Assembly (NCBI GenBank): GCA_016124575.1
Contig: WGNM01000005.1
Coordinates: forward strand, 84,118 to 148,117
Length of the DNA: 64,000 bases
Direction: 5' to 3'
Source of the DNA: Cryomorphaceae bacterium
Lineage (GTDB): Bacteria; Bacteroidota; Bacteroidia; Flavobacteriales_D; Sanyastnellaceae
The position numbers and the translations under genes were made by a program. The notes under the pieces were generated by a model that saw nothing but the letters and a program-made list of their open reading frames with translations, was not told the DNA's origin and did no database searches. Positions 40,491-49,298 of this stretch are shown here, piece after piece; positions within the stretch are counted from its first letter, which is position 1; each line of letters starts with the position of its first letter.

Positions 40491-41620
40491 AGTTGAACCA
40501 GGTTTAACACGTCCTGGTAAAGTTGTTCGTACATCGGTAATATTTTGCCCAAGTCGAAATCGTAAGCACGCTCCTTCGCTTGTTTTTTGAATTTGTTTAA
40601 TCGGGCTTCGTTATCTAACAAATAAAGGGTGTTTTTGATCATGTCTTCAACATCGCCAACATCACTCATCATGCCGGTGACGCCGTGACGGTTTACCTCT
40701 GGCAGTCCACCCGTATTGGTAGAAATTACAGGAACACCCGCAGCCATCGCCTCAAGGGCCGCCAATCCGAAACTTTCCGATTCAGAAGGCAATAAGAATA
40801 GGTCGGCGATTGATAGCACCTCGGTAGGGTCTTTCAACTTTCCTAACATGATGACGTCTTCGCAGGTCTTCAGCTCTCTGCATAGCTGCTCAACGCGCGA
40901 TCGCTCAGGGCCATCTCCTACGAGCACCAATTTCGCAGAAACGGTTTTTCTTACTTCAGCAAATACCCGAACTACGTCTTCAACGCGTTTTACAGCTCTG
41001 AAGTTTGAAATATGGACAAGTACTTTCTCACCATTTGGGGCATGGGCCTCTCGCAATTCAGTGTTTTCTGGCATGTTGTATTGCTCCATGCAAACAAAGT
41101 TGGGAATAACCGAAATGTCTTTGTTTACTCCGAATAGCTTGTAGGTATCGTTTTTCAGACTATTCGAAACTGTCGTCACTCCATCGCTTTTATTGATGGC
41201 AAACGATATCACGGGTTCAAAAGAGGCATCTCGTCCGAGCAAGGTGATGTCGGTACCGTGAAGGGTGGTTATTACAGGCAAATGGATATCACTCTCTGCA
41301 AGTATCTGTTTGGCCATATACGCAGCCGAGGCGTGCGGTATTGCGTAGTGCACATGCAATAAATCGAGCTTTTCGTGCATGGCAACATCAACCATTTTAC
41401 TTGCAAGAACCAATTCGTAAGGCGGATATTCAAACAATGGGTACTCCGCCACTGCCACTTCATGGTAAAAAATGTTCTTGTGAAAACTACCCAATCGAAC
41501 CGGCTGGTTGTAGGTGATAAAATGTATTTGATGTCCTTTAGCAGCCAATGCAATGCCTAGCTCTGTGGCTACAACACCGCTTCCCCCGAAGGTTGGATAA
41601 CAAACAATACCAATTTTCAT
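40487..41620 (-). CDS. bshA: N-acetyl-alpha-D-glucosaminyl L-malate synthase (bacillithiol synthesis)
   Basis: A 377-residue GT4-family glycosyltransferase that joins UDP-GlcNAc to L-malate, the first step of bacillithiol. Diagnostic motifs are MKIGIVCYPTFGGSGVVATELG at the start, HVHYAIPHA, TTLHGTDITLLGRD, VSNSLKND and, in the nucleotide-binding half, PSESESFGLAALEAMAAGVPV with the conserved glutamates, then NTGGLPEV. The order and spacing match BshA rather than other GT4 enzymes. Cytoplasmic. It follows the GH3 fusion gene by 18 bases and overlaps the membrane-protein gene downstream. bshB and bshC are not seen in the window. It supports a bacillithiol-using redox system. Confidence 0.95.
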   Translation of the reverse strand: MKIGIVCYPTFGGSGVVATELGIALAAKGHQIHFITYNQPVRLGSFHKNIFYHEVAVAEYPLFEYPPYELVLASKMVDVAMHEKLDLLHVHYAIPHASAAYMAKQILAESDIHLPVITTLHGTDITLLGRDASFEPVISFAINKSDGVTTVSNSLKNDTYKLFGVNKDISVIPNFVCMEQYNMPENTELREAHAPNGEKVLVHISNFRAVKRVEDVVRVFAEVRKTVSAKLVLVGDGPERSRVEQLCRELKTCEDVIMLGKLKDPTEVLSIADLFLLPSESESFGLAALEAMAAGVPVISTNTGGLPEVNRHGVTGMMSDVGDVEDMIKNTLYLLDNEARLNKFKKQAKERAYDFDLGKILPMYEQLYQDVLNLVQL

Positions 41621-41638
41621 GCGCTAATCCGGTATTCA

Positions 41639-44620
41639 TTACTTACCGATATCGCCTAAGAATTCTTGATTTTTTCGCGTGCGCGCGGCACGGATGGCAT
41701 CATAGATAACTTGTTGGATATCGGTGCGGATGTTCATATTCAACAATTTCTTGTTTTCCGCATTTGGATATACTCGGTTCGACAAAAATACATAAACCAA
41801 TTGTTCTGACGGGTCTGCCCACACCATTGTTCCTGTAAATCCTGTATGGCCAAAGCTCGATTTCGATGCAGCCATGCATGTTGGGCCTCCATTTCCTCCT
41901 GTTGGCTTATCGAAACCGGCACCACGTCGGTTGCCATCATCGCAGTACTGGCAAGAGGTATATTCTTTCAATGTGCTTGGCTGTATGTATTGTCGGCCGC
42001 CATAACTGCCGCCATTCAAAAACATTTGCATCATGGCAGCTAGGTCGTATGCGTTCGCGAAAACTCCGGCATGTCCGCCTACTCCTCCCATCATTGCTGC
42101 CCCAGGGTCGTGCACATATCCACGCACCAATTGATTCCTGAATGTGTTGTCGCGCTCTGTTGGTGCAATCATTTCAGCATCCATTCGCTGAAGCGGATGA
42201 TACCCCATTGATCGCAATCCCATGGGTTTGTAAAAAACGGAGTCGACATATGCGTCGATGGTCATGTGGTTCTTTCGTTCTATGATCTGCTGAATGAAAT
42301 AGTATCCGAGGTCGCTGTACTTGTACTCTTTGTCTTTGCGCAGCGATAGTCTGGCTATCTTGTTGAAAATGGTATCGCGATAAGCATCGCGGATGTACAG
42401 GTTTTCGGCAACTTGAGTGGTGTACCCTGTTTCTGGAGCAGTGCGATAAAATTTCGGATTTGGCTGTCCTTTAGAAATGGTCTCTTCGTAAAAAGGAATC
42501 CACGCGGGAAGCTGGGCGTAGTGACTCATCATTTCCCGCAAATTCATGTTGTAACATTTGGAGGTGTCAGACAAGTCGAGATAGTCGCACAGGTTGTAGT
42601 CCAAATCTATTTCACCCTGATCTTGCATGTGCATCAAAGCTGCAGTCGACGATACTATCTTTGTTATGGAGGCAAGGTCATAAACGGTATGCGGTGTTAC
42701 GGGCTCGTCGCCTTCATAGGTAAGTTTGCCGTATGAGCGATCAACGATGATGTCGCCGCCGCGCGCAACAATCACTCTGCAGCCTGGGTAAGCTTCTTCA
42801 CGAATGCCTTTTAGCGCGATAGAATCGATTTGCGAAAAATCGTCGTCCGTAAATCCTGCCGTTTCTGGTAAAACGGTGCGAAGTCGAACAGGCATGTCTA
42901 TTGGTTTCCCATCCCCAATTCCGTAGATTTTGTCAGGAGTTATAGGGAGACGGCCTTGTGCTTTTGCTGCACCAATGATAACTTCTGCGGTGATCCATTG
43001 ACTCAAGGTGTCGTCTTGGTAAACGACCAAAAGGGCGTCAGACTTATCAATCCCACGCATGTCTTTCAAGGCATACGGGTTCGTGAAAACGTTGACGATG
43101 ACTTTTGTTTTGCTGTTAATTGCGTTGATGATGCGGACACTTTGGTTTGATACGCCAAAATTGGTTGACGGACGATTGCTTGCGCCAAGGAGGTTGACGA
43201 CAACGAAATCGTATGTGCTTAATTTTTCTTCGAACTCTTTCGAAGCATTGAAGTCGGGGTTTTTGGGAAGGTTGTAATAGTCGGCATCTACAAACCTGCT
43301 CAATGATCTCTTGAAGGTCTCCGAGTCTGACCCAAAGGTTAGCACAGCAACCGACTTATCGGGCTGCAAGATCAGCGGTAAAAGATCTTTGTTTTCGAGA
43401 ACGGTAATCGAAGATTCTATCAGCTCACGGTGCAGAGCGTGTGCTTGTGGGCGCTGCAAATCTTCAACAATGTTATTCGGGTCAACGAATTTATTCTGTG
43501 AAAGTCCACACCAGAATTTAGACTTTAATATTTTCAAGCAGTGGGTATCTATTTCTGCTTCACTCAGCGATGAGTCGGCAATTGCTGCCTTGATGCGCGC
43601 AACGGCGTTAGGAACATTCTCAGGAAAAAGTAAGATATCGTTGCCAGCCTTCAAGGCCATCAAATCGACTTCACCAGGGGTTGAATAATTGGCAACACCT
43701 TTCATGTTCATCGCATCGGTGAAAATCAATCCTTCGAAATGCATCTCATCGCGCAACAATCCGGTCACGATTTTACTTGAAAGGGTAGAAGGTAGGTCGG
43801 GTGTAGAATCAAGTGCCGGTATATTCAGGTGAGCCACCATCATAGCTGATAAGCCATTTTTGATGAGTTGCTTGAAAGGATAAAACTCGATAGAGTCAAG
43901 TCGGTCGAGTGAATGATCAATGCGAGGCAATGTCTTGTGAGAATCTGATTTGGTATCGCCGTGACCTGGGAAATGCTTGCCTGTTGCAATTACACCACCG
44001 TCTTGCAGTCCTTTCATGTAAGCCTCTCCAAGTCTGCTCACATGCTCTCTGTTCTCTCCAAAAGCGCGGTTGTTGATGACGGGATTTGCAGCGTTGTTAT
44101 TGACATCTATAACGGGTGAAAAGCTAACATGTACCCCCATCCGATTGAGTTGCCATGCTTGTTCTCGTCCGAATGCATACACCAGGTCGTCGTCGTAGGT
44201 TGCGCCAAGAGTCATCTGACGCGGGAATTTTATCGTGCTGTCTAACCGCATACTCAAACCCCATTCGGCATCCATGCCTATGAGCAAAGGGACTTTAGAG
44301 ATGGATTGATAGTAGTTGTTGTGTTGCGCCTGACGAACAGGACCTCCTTGCATGAATATCAAACCACCAATGTGATAATTTTCAATCAGGTTAGCGATTT
44401 CTTTGGTGTGACTCGTGTCTTTGTTCGAGTATGCAGCCACCATAAAGAGTTGACCTATTTTTTCATCCAACGTCATGTTGGTGAGTAAGGAGTCAGCCCA
44501 ATCTGTGTTCGATTGAAGAAATGGTGGTTGAATGCCCCTGCTTTGCTGACTTATAGAGCAATGCGGGTGAAAGAAAAGTATGATGAAGACTGTAAAGTAC
44601 AGTAGGCGTGTGCGCTGCAT
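41639..44620 (-). CDS. GH3 beta-N-acetylglucosaminidase fused to a serine beta-lactamase-like domain
   Basis: A 993-residue exported protein. A signal peptide covers residues 1-24. Residues about 35-380 are a GH3 NagZ-type domain: GMDAEWGLSMR, then KHFPGHGDTKSDSHKTLP, which holds the NagZ-specific Asp226/His228 pair, and nucleophile Asp302 in TDAMNMKG. A GH3 C-terminal fold spans about 400-560. From about 590 to 985 comes a class C beta-lactamase/esterase-like domain with SxxK in LASITKIVSS, YSDLGYYF at the YxN position (Asn replaced by Asp) and GHTGFTG at the KTG position. NagZ enzymes release GlcNAc from muropeptides; the second domain may act on peptides or amide/ester bonds. The fusion is a known Bacteroidota type. 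Confidence 0.92.
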   Translation of the reverse strand: MQRTRLLYFTVFIILFFHPHCSISQQSRGIQPPFLQSNTDWADSLLTNMTLDEKIGQLFMVAAYSNKDTSHTKEIANLIENYHIGGLIFMQGGPVRQAQHNNYYQSISKVPLLIGMDAEWGLSMRLDSTIKFPRQMTLGATYDDDLVYAFGREQAWQLNRMGVHVSFSPVIDVNNNAANPVINNRAFGENREHVSRLGEAYMKGLQDGGVIATGKHFPGHGDTKSDSHKTLPRIDHSLDRLDSIEFYPFKQLIKNGLSAMMVAHLNIPALDSTPDLPSTLSSKIVTGLLRDEMHFEGLIFTDAMNMKGVANYSTPGEVDLMALKAGNDILLFPENVPNAVARIKAAIADSSLSEAEIDTHCLKILKSKFWCGLSQNKFVDPNNIVEDLQRPQAHALHRELIESSITVLENKDLLPLILQPDKSVAVLTFGSDSETFKRSLSRFVDADYYNLPKNPDFNASKEFEEKLSTYDFVVVNLLGASNRPSTNFGVSNQSVRIINAINSKTKVIVNVFTNPYALKDMRGIDKSDALLVVYQDDTLSQWITAEVIIGAAKAQGRLPITPDKIYGIGDGKPIDMPVRLRTVLPETAGFTDDDFSQIDSIALKGIREEAYPGCRVIVARGGDIIVDRSYGKLTYEGDEPVTPHTVYDLASITKIVSSTAALMHMQDQGEIDLDYNLCDYLDLSDTSKCYNMNLREMMSHYAQLPAWIPFYEETISKGQPNPKFYRTAPETGYTTQVAENLYIRDAYRDTIFNKIARLSLRKDKEYKYSDLGYYFIQQIIERKNHMTIDAYVDSVFYKPMGLRSMGYHPLQRMDAEMIAPTERDNTFRNQLVRGYVHDPGAAMMGGVGGHAGVFANAYDLAAMMQMFLNGGSYGGRQYIQPSTLKEYTSCQYCDDGNRRGAGFDKPTGGNGGPTCMAASKSSFGHTGFTGTMVWADPSEQLVYVFLSNRVYPNAENKKLLNMNIRTDIQQVIYDAIRAARTRKNQEFLGDIGK

Positions 44621-44729
44621 TTGCGTATTTGAATTGGCTTACTAAGGTATAACGCACAATTCATGCCTTTAAGCTATGGCATTCGTTTTATCAACAAAGA
44701 ATGTTGGACCAAAAAAGGAGAAGTTGTTT

Positions 44730-45440
44730 TTAGTTCTGAGCCGATATAGGAGCCTCAATGACTTTGTTGATTTGCCCTATGATAAAGGTGAATTGCTCAT
44801 CGATGGTAAGGTGCGAATTGTCTACTACAATGGCGTCTTCCGCTTGACGCAGTGGGTCGTGATCTCGCGTCGAATCAATGGTGTCGCGCTTGTTAACGTT
44901 CTCGAATACCTCTTCGAATGTCACATCCGTGCCGTTGGCACGCAACTCTTCAAACCTGCGCTGCGCTCTAATTTTTGGTTCTGCTGTCATGAAGAACTTT
45001 ATGTCGGCATCTGGAAGAACGACAGTTCCGATATCTCTTCCATCCATCACCACGCCTCTCGATTCGGCCATGCGCTGTTGCAGGCGTACGAGTTTTTTGC
45101 GGACATTTAGTTGACTAGCGATTTTGGATACATGTCCAGAAACTTGCATCGAGCGAATTTCTTTTTCGACATTTTTTCCATTCAAATATGTTTCCGTCTG
45201 TCGGGTATCGGTATTGTACTTAAACGTGATGTACAGGGTGTCGAGAACAGTGTCGAGTTTGTCTTCAAGCAACTGGTCGTTGCGAATGATGTTGTTGCGC
45301 AATGCGTGCAGGGTTACTGCTCTGTACATGGCACCCGTGTCAATGTAGACGTAGTTTAATTCTTTCGAAAGTGCTTTGGCCAAGGTGCTTTTACCACATG
45401 AAGAGTACCCGTCGATGGCAATGTTGATCTTCTTTCTCAC
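44730..45440 (-). CDS. cmk: Cytidylate kinase
   Basis: A 236-residue enzyme that phosphorylates CMP and dCMP with ATP. The P-loop is IAIDGYSSCGKSTLAKALS at about 5-23, followed by YIDTGAMYRAVTLHAL; the CMP-binding and lid motifs are MDGRDIGTVVLPDADIKFFMTA and RDTIDSTRDHDPL. The start is a GTG at 45440; no in-frame ATG lies between it and the P-loop. Same strand as porQ upstream (53 bases away). The cmk-porQ pairing is common in Bacteroidota. Slightly long at the C-terminus, ending in VIEAPISAQN. Confidence 0.95.
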   Translation of the reverse strand: MRKKINIAIDGYSSCGKSTLAKALSKELNYVYIDTGAMYRAVTLHALRNNIIRNDQLLEDKLDTVLDTLYITFKYNTDTRQTETYLNGKNVEKEIRSMQVSGHVSKIASQLNVRKKLVRLQQRMAESRGVVMDGRDIGTVVLPDADIKFFMTAEPKIRAQRRFEELRANGTDVTFEEVFENVNKRDTIDSTRDHDPLRQAEDAIVVDNSHLTIDEQFTFIIGQINKVIEAPISAQN

Positions 45441-45493
45441 GCGACAACGATTTGCCGCGAAGATACCTTATTTTCAACGTAATTTCCAATGAA

Positions 45494-46531
45494 TCAACGC
45501 CAATCAGCTAATCGGGTCGTTACGGTGAAGTTGTTCGATGGACCAGCAAAGTGGTAGGTTGCTCTTCCGTAACTCAATTGGAATTTTTTAATCTTGAATC
45601 CCAGCCCCCATGAAAGACCTGCTGTGCCTGGGCGATCTGAAAGTTTCATTTCTTGACGGCGGCGGTAGTTATAGCCCAATCGTACAGCGAAATTTTCGCC
45701 CAACAAGACTTCAGTCCCAACGATAACATGCCGCATGAGCTTATCTCCAAATTCCCAGCTTTTTCCTGAGCTCACTTCTCCAGTGATGGGGTCTATGGTT
45801 TGGTTTGAATTGCTGCTGTAAAAAGAATTGTTCCAGTTGTTCAATTGATCAAATACAAGGGAAAACCGAAAGGGAGCATGCATCAATTGCTTTGTTATTC
45901 CAATTTGAAAATTCGCCGGAAGGGTGTCGCTGACGTTGGCTGTATATCCTTTTAATTGATAGCCGAAATTCGAGAACACGGCTGCTGCTGTGAATTTGCG
46001 TTTGGCGTTGTAATAGGTTGCAGATAAGTCAACAGCGGCTCCAACAGATGTGTATCCAGCCAAAGTTGAGTAGATGCCTTTTAGGTTGGCTCCAACGGTG
46101 AAGTTGGAATCGATGGGCAAGGCGGCTCCAATAATCAAGGCGTAGTCTCCCGCTTGAAACGTGCCAATGTTGGCTCCAGATAGGTCGCGTTGGGTTATTT
46201 TTCCGTAGTCGACATATTGCATGGTGGCCGACATGGTTAGACCTAAACTATCGAAATGGTGCGCATAAGCCGCAAAACCTAAATTGATATTGCTGAAATA
46301 GTTTACATAGCTAAGGGCCACCTGACCAGCGCTTGAGCTATCTAACAAAGAAGGGTTGTAGAGAGCTAGGTTTAAATCTCCGTCGCGCACCGCCAATAGA
46401 CTTCCTCCAACCGAGGCAACGCGGGCGCTGCTAGGAATGTTCAGCGAATTAAATACTGTGCTACCATTGGTTTGGGCATCTGCGCTGAAGGCAGCACAAA
46501 CGAAAAATAGGAGTAGGGATCGCTTCACCAT
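45494..46531 (-). CDS. porQ: Type IX secretion system outer-membrane protein PorQ
   Basis: A 345-residue outer-membrane protein. Signal peptide at 1-19 (cleavage after ADA). The N-terminal FNSLNIPSSARVASVGGS is the family signature also seen in PorV. A 14-strand FadL-like barrel is predicted from alternating strands such as GQVALSYVNYFSNINLGFAAY, ATYYNAKRKFTAAAVFSNFGY and FAVRLGYNYRRRQEMKL. PorQ works with PorZ, PorU and PorV in attaching T9SS cargo to the cell surface in related bacteria. Neighbouring cmk supports the call. A structured leader lies upstream (hairpin at 46544-46563). Confidence 0.92.
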   Translation of the reverse strand: MVKRSLLLFFVCAAFSADAQTNGSTVFNSLNIPSSARVASVGGSLLAVRDGDLNLALYNPSLLDSSSAGQVALSYVNYFSNINLGFAAYAHHFDSLGLTMSATMQYVDYGKITQRDLSGANIGTFQAGDYALIIGAALPIDSNFTVGANLKGIYSTLAGYTSVGAAVDLSATYYNAKRKFTAAAVFSNFGYQLKGYTANVSDTLPANFQIGITKQLMHAPFRFSLVFDQLNNWNNSFYSSNSNQTIDPITGEVSSGKSWEFGDKLMRHVIVGTEVLLGENFAVRLGYNYRRRQEMKLSDRPGTAGLSWGLGFKIKKFQLSYGRATYHFAGPSNNFTVTTRLADWR

Positions 46532-46727
46532 AATGTTTTGGTTCCTTGCCTAACGAAGCAAGGGTTGAAATATTGCATCATTCACAGTCGTGAACTGATT
46601 ATTATCAATCGTCAAACTGACAGGTGTCAAAAGTAATAAAGAAACGTTTACCCATCTTTGTTAAAGGTATAAGGTGTTAATCACCTGGAAGTTCAACTTC
46701 CATTCATGGGTGATTCTTTCGAAGCGC
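46532..46727. other. Structured intergenic region upstream of porQ
   Basis: Part of the 239-base gap between porQ and lon. It contains hairpins CCTTGC/GCAAGG (46544-46563), GGAAGT/ACTTCC (46687-46701) and an outer TCACC/GGGTGA pairing, and a -7 box on the minus strand at 46628. No open frame; a leader or small RNA is possible. Confidence 0.45.
46628..46635 (-). promoter_or_regulatory. -7 box (TACTTTTG), candidate porQ promoter
   Basis: An exact TAnnTTTG on the minus strand, 96 bases before the porQ ATG at 46531, giving a long leader with a hairpin 12 bases ahead of the start. Confidence 0.45.
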
Positions 46728-46767
46728 AAAAGATTAGGCCAGCACTCAATGGAGCGCTGGCCTAATC
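46728..46767 (-). terminator. Strong hairpin terminator after lon
   Basis: A perfect 12-bp stem GATTAGGCCAGC / GCTGGCCTAATC (arms 46732-46743 and 46756-46767) beginning four bases past the lon stop, followed on the minus strand by TTTT. Confidence 0.78.
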
Positions 46768-46770
46768 GTT

Positions 46771-49197
46771 TTATGCAACTTTCAATGGGTTAATAACTTT
46801 CTCTTTTAAAAGGGCGTGGTCTATTACTTCCATCATTTCATCAACATAGTGAAACTTCAAGTTTTTGAGGTATCGCTCGTTGATCTCTTCGATGTCTTTT
46901 TTGTTTCTAGTAGACAAGATGATTTCTTTTATTCCCGCTCTTTTGGCAGCTAAGATTTTCTCTTTTATTCCGCCTACTGGCAACACCCTGCCGCGGAGCG
47001 TGATTTCACCGGTCATGGCGACAAATTTTTTGACTTTTTTCTGCGTGAAGGCAGAAGCCAAAGCGGTAAGCAGGGTGATACCAGCCGAAGGACCGTCTTT
47101 CGGAATGGCTCCTTGCGGTACGTGGATGTGGACATTCCATTTATCAAAAACCTCTTGGTCGAGGCCCAGTTGATCAGAATGGGCTTTCAGATATTCCAAT
47201 GCCAAAACGGCTGATTCTTTCATCACATCGCCGAGGTTTCCCGTCAAAGTCAGTTTACCCTTACCCTTGGTTAAACTTGTCTCGATAAACAAGATATCTC
47301 CGCCTGTCGGAGTCCATGCTAAACCGGTAACAACCCCTGCTACGTCATTGCCTTGATATTTGTCTTTTTCATGACTTGGCCCAAGCACTTTCGGCAATTC
47401 ATCCAGCGAGATATCTTTTGTGAATTTCTCTTCCATAGCCATTTGCTTGGCTCTGTTTCGAACCAGTTTCCCAATCCGTTTTTCAAGTCCGCGTACGCCC
47501 GATTCATTCGTATATTCTTCTACCACGCGCTCAACAACTTCGTCTGAAATGGCAATTTGTTCAGAAGTAATTCCCGTTTCTTCGAGGTGCTTTGGCACGA
47601 GGTGTCGCTTGGCAATTTCAACCTTTTCTTCAACGGTGTAGCCCGTTACTTCAATGATTTCCATGCGGTCGCGCAGGGCAGGTTGTATTGAACTCAATGA
47701 ATTGCAGGTGGCGATGAACATCACTCTGCTGAGGTCGTAATCAACGTCGAGGTAGTTGTCTGAAAAGCTGTTGTTTTGAGCTGGGTCGAGGACTTCTAGC
47801 AGGGCAGAAGAAGGATCGCCATGGTGATCTTTGCCCAGTTTGTCGATTTCATCGAGCACGAATAACGGATTCGAGGTGCCAGCTTTTTTGATGTTGTGGA
47901 TTATTCTTCCCGGCATTGCTCCTATGTACGTTCTGCGATGTCCGCGAATTTCCGCTTCATCACGCAAGCCGCCCAAACTCATCCTCACATATTTTCTTCC
48001 GAGTGCTTCAGCGATGCTTTTCCCGAGCGAAGTTTTACCCACACCTGGAGGGCCGTACAAACAGATGATTGGCGATTTCATGTCGCCTTTTATTTTCAAC
48101 ACCGCTAGATGCTCAATGATGCGTTCTTTTACTTTTTCTAGTCCGTAGTGGTCGCGATCAAGTATCTCTTGTGCGTGTTTTAAATTGAAATTGTCGCCGC
48201 TGCAATGGTCCCAAGGCAGGTCGAGCATTAGGTCTACATAGTTAGATTGTACAGAGTATTCGGCACCTTGTGGGTTCATGCGCTCCAGTTTGCGGAGTTC
48301 ACGGTCGAATACTTTGCGGACATCCTCGCTCCATTTTTTGAGTTCGGCTTTTGCCTTTTTCGCAGCGATTTCCTCTTGGATGGGGTTGTTGCCGAGTTCT
48401 TCTTGAATCTGCTTCATTTGTTGATGCAAGAAGTATTCTCTTTGCTGTCTGTCGATATCGACCTTTACTTTCGACTGAATATCATTTTTCAGCTCAAGCA
48501 TTTTCAGCTCACGGTGCATGAATTCGAGCACTTTTTCAGCGCGCTCTTTCAAATCGGTGATTTCAAGCAGCATTTGCTTGTCTTCAACAGGCGAGTTCAT
48601 GTTCGAAGAAACGAAGTTTACCAAGAACGATAGGCTTTCGATGTTTTTTATTGCGAAGCCCGCTTCACTCGGTATATTCGGCGATTGGTGGATGATTTTC
48701 AACGCCAATTCTTTCATCGTTTCTTGCAAAGCCTTTGTCTCTTCGGTAGTGGCAAACGACAATTTCTCATCGAACTCCTGGATGCGTGCTTTGATGAAAG
48801 GCGTTTCTTGCATGATCTCGGTCCATTCAAAACGCTTCTTACCCTGAATGATAACAGTGGTGCTGCCATCAGGCATTTTGAGCATCTTCATGATGGTTGC
48901 TACCGTGCCGACTTTGTTCAAATCGGTTGGAGCCGGTTCTTCTATGTCGGCATCGTTTTGCGACACCACACCAATGATTTTATCTGATTTGTGCGCTTCG
49001 TTGATTAGGCGAATCGACTTGTCTCTTCCTACTGTGATTGGAATCACCACGCCGGGGAAAAGGACCGTGTTGCGAAGCGGTAAAATTGGCAGTATTTCAG
49101 GTGCCTTTTCACGGTGCATGGCGTCCTCATCTTCAGGTGAAATGAGGGGGATGTAGTCGTGATCTTGTATTTCGGAGAATTCCATTGAATCGTTCAT
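46771..49197 (-). CDS. lon: ATP-dependent protease Lon
   Basis: An 808-residue cytoplasmic protease. The start is the ATG at 49197 (MNDSMEFSEIQ); a TTG at 49239 in the same frame is less likely. The LAN substrate-binding domain runs from about 40 to 240 (ILPILPLRNTVLFPGVVIPITVG). The AAA+ module has LYGPPGVGKTSLGKSIAEALG and FVLDEIDKLGKD. The proteolytic domain carries the Ser in PKDGPSAGITLLTAL and the Lys in VGGIKEKILAAKRAG, the Ser-Lys dyad. It degrades misfolded and regulatory proteins. Upstream, the sequence AACGTTGC occurs twice, 12 bases apart, ending 11 bases before the start. Confidence 0.97.
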   Translation of the reverse strand: MNDSMEFSEIQDHDYIPLISPEDEDAMHREKAPEILPILPLRNTVLFPGVVIPITVGRDKSIRLINEAHKSDKIIGVVSQNDADIEEPAPTDLNKVGTVATIMKMLKMPDGSTTVIIQGKKRFEWTEIMQETPFIKARIQEFDEKLSFATTEETKALQETMKELALKIIHQSPNIPSEAGFAIKNIESLSFLVNFVSSNMNSPVEDKQMLLEITDLKERAEKVLEFMHRELKMLELKNDIQSKVKVDIDRQQREYFLHQQMKQIQEELGNNPIQEEIAAKKAKAELKKWSEDVRKVFDRELRKLERMNPQGAEYSVQSNYVDLMLDLPWDHCSGDNFNLKHAQEILDRDHYGLEKVKERIIEHLAVLKIKGDMKSPIICLYGPPGVGKTSLGKSIAEALGRKYVRMSLGGLRDEAEIRGHRRTYIGAMPGRIIHNIKKAGTSNPLFVLDEIDKLGKDHHGDPSSALLEVLDPAQNNSFSDNYLDVDYDLSRVMFIATCNSLSSIQPALRDRMEIIEVTGYTVEEKVEIAKRHLVPKHLEETGITSEQIAISDEVVERVVEEYTNESGVRGLEKRIGKLVRNRAKQMAMEEKFTKDISLDELPKVLGPSHEKDKYQGNDVAGVVTGLAWTPTGGDILFIETSLTKGKGKLTLTGNLGDVMKESAVLALEYLKAHSDQLGLDQEVFDKWNVHIHVPQGAIPKDGPSAGITLLTALASAFTQKKVKKFVAMTGEITLRGRVLPVGGIKEKILAAKRAGIKEIILSTRNKKDIEEINERYLKNLKFHYVDEMMEVIDHALLKEKVINPLKVA

Positions 49198-49298
49198 AGT
49201 CTTATCTGGCAACGTTTTTAGCAACGTTAGGTGTTGCAAACGGATTGCTCGATAGTCAAACTATGTGCCAATGGGAATTGTCTGAAAAAATGGCGCAA

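Noticed and set aside
44676-45110. A 144-codon plus-strand open frame across the cmk gene
   Set aside because: It is the antisense of cmk, whose motifs are unmistakable; no promoter or family match.
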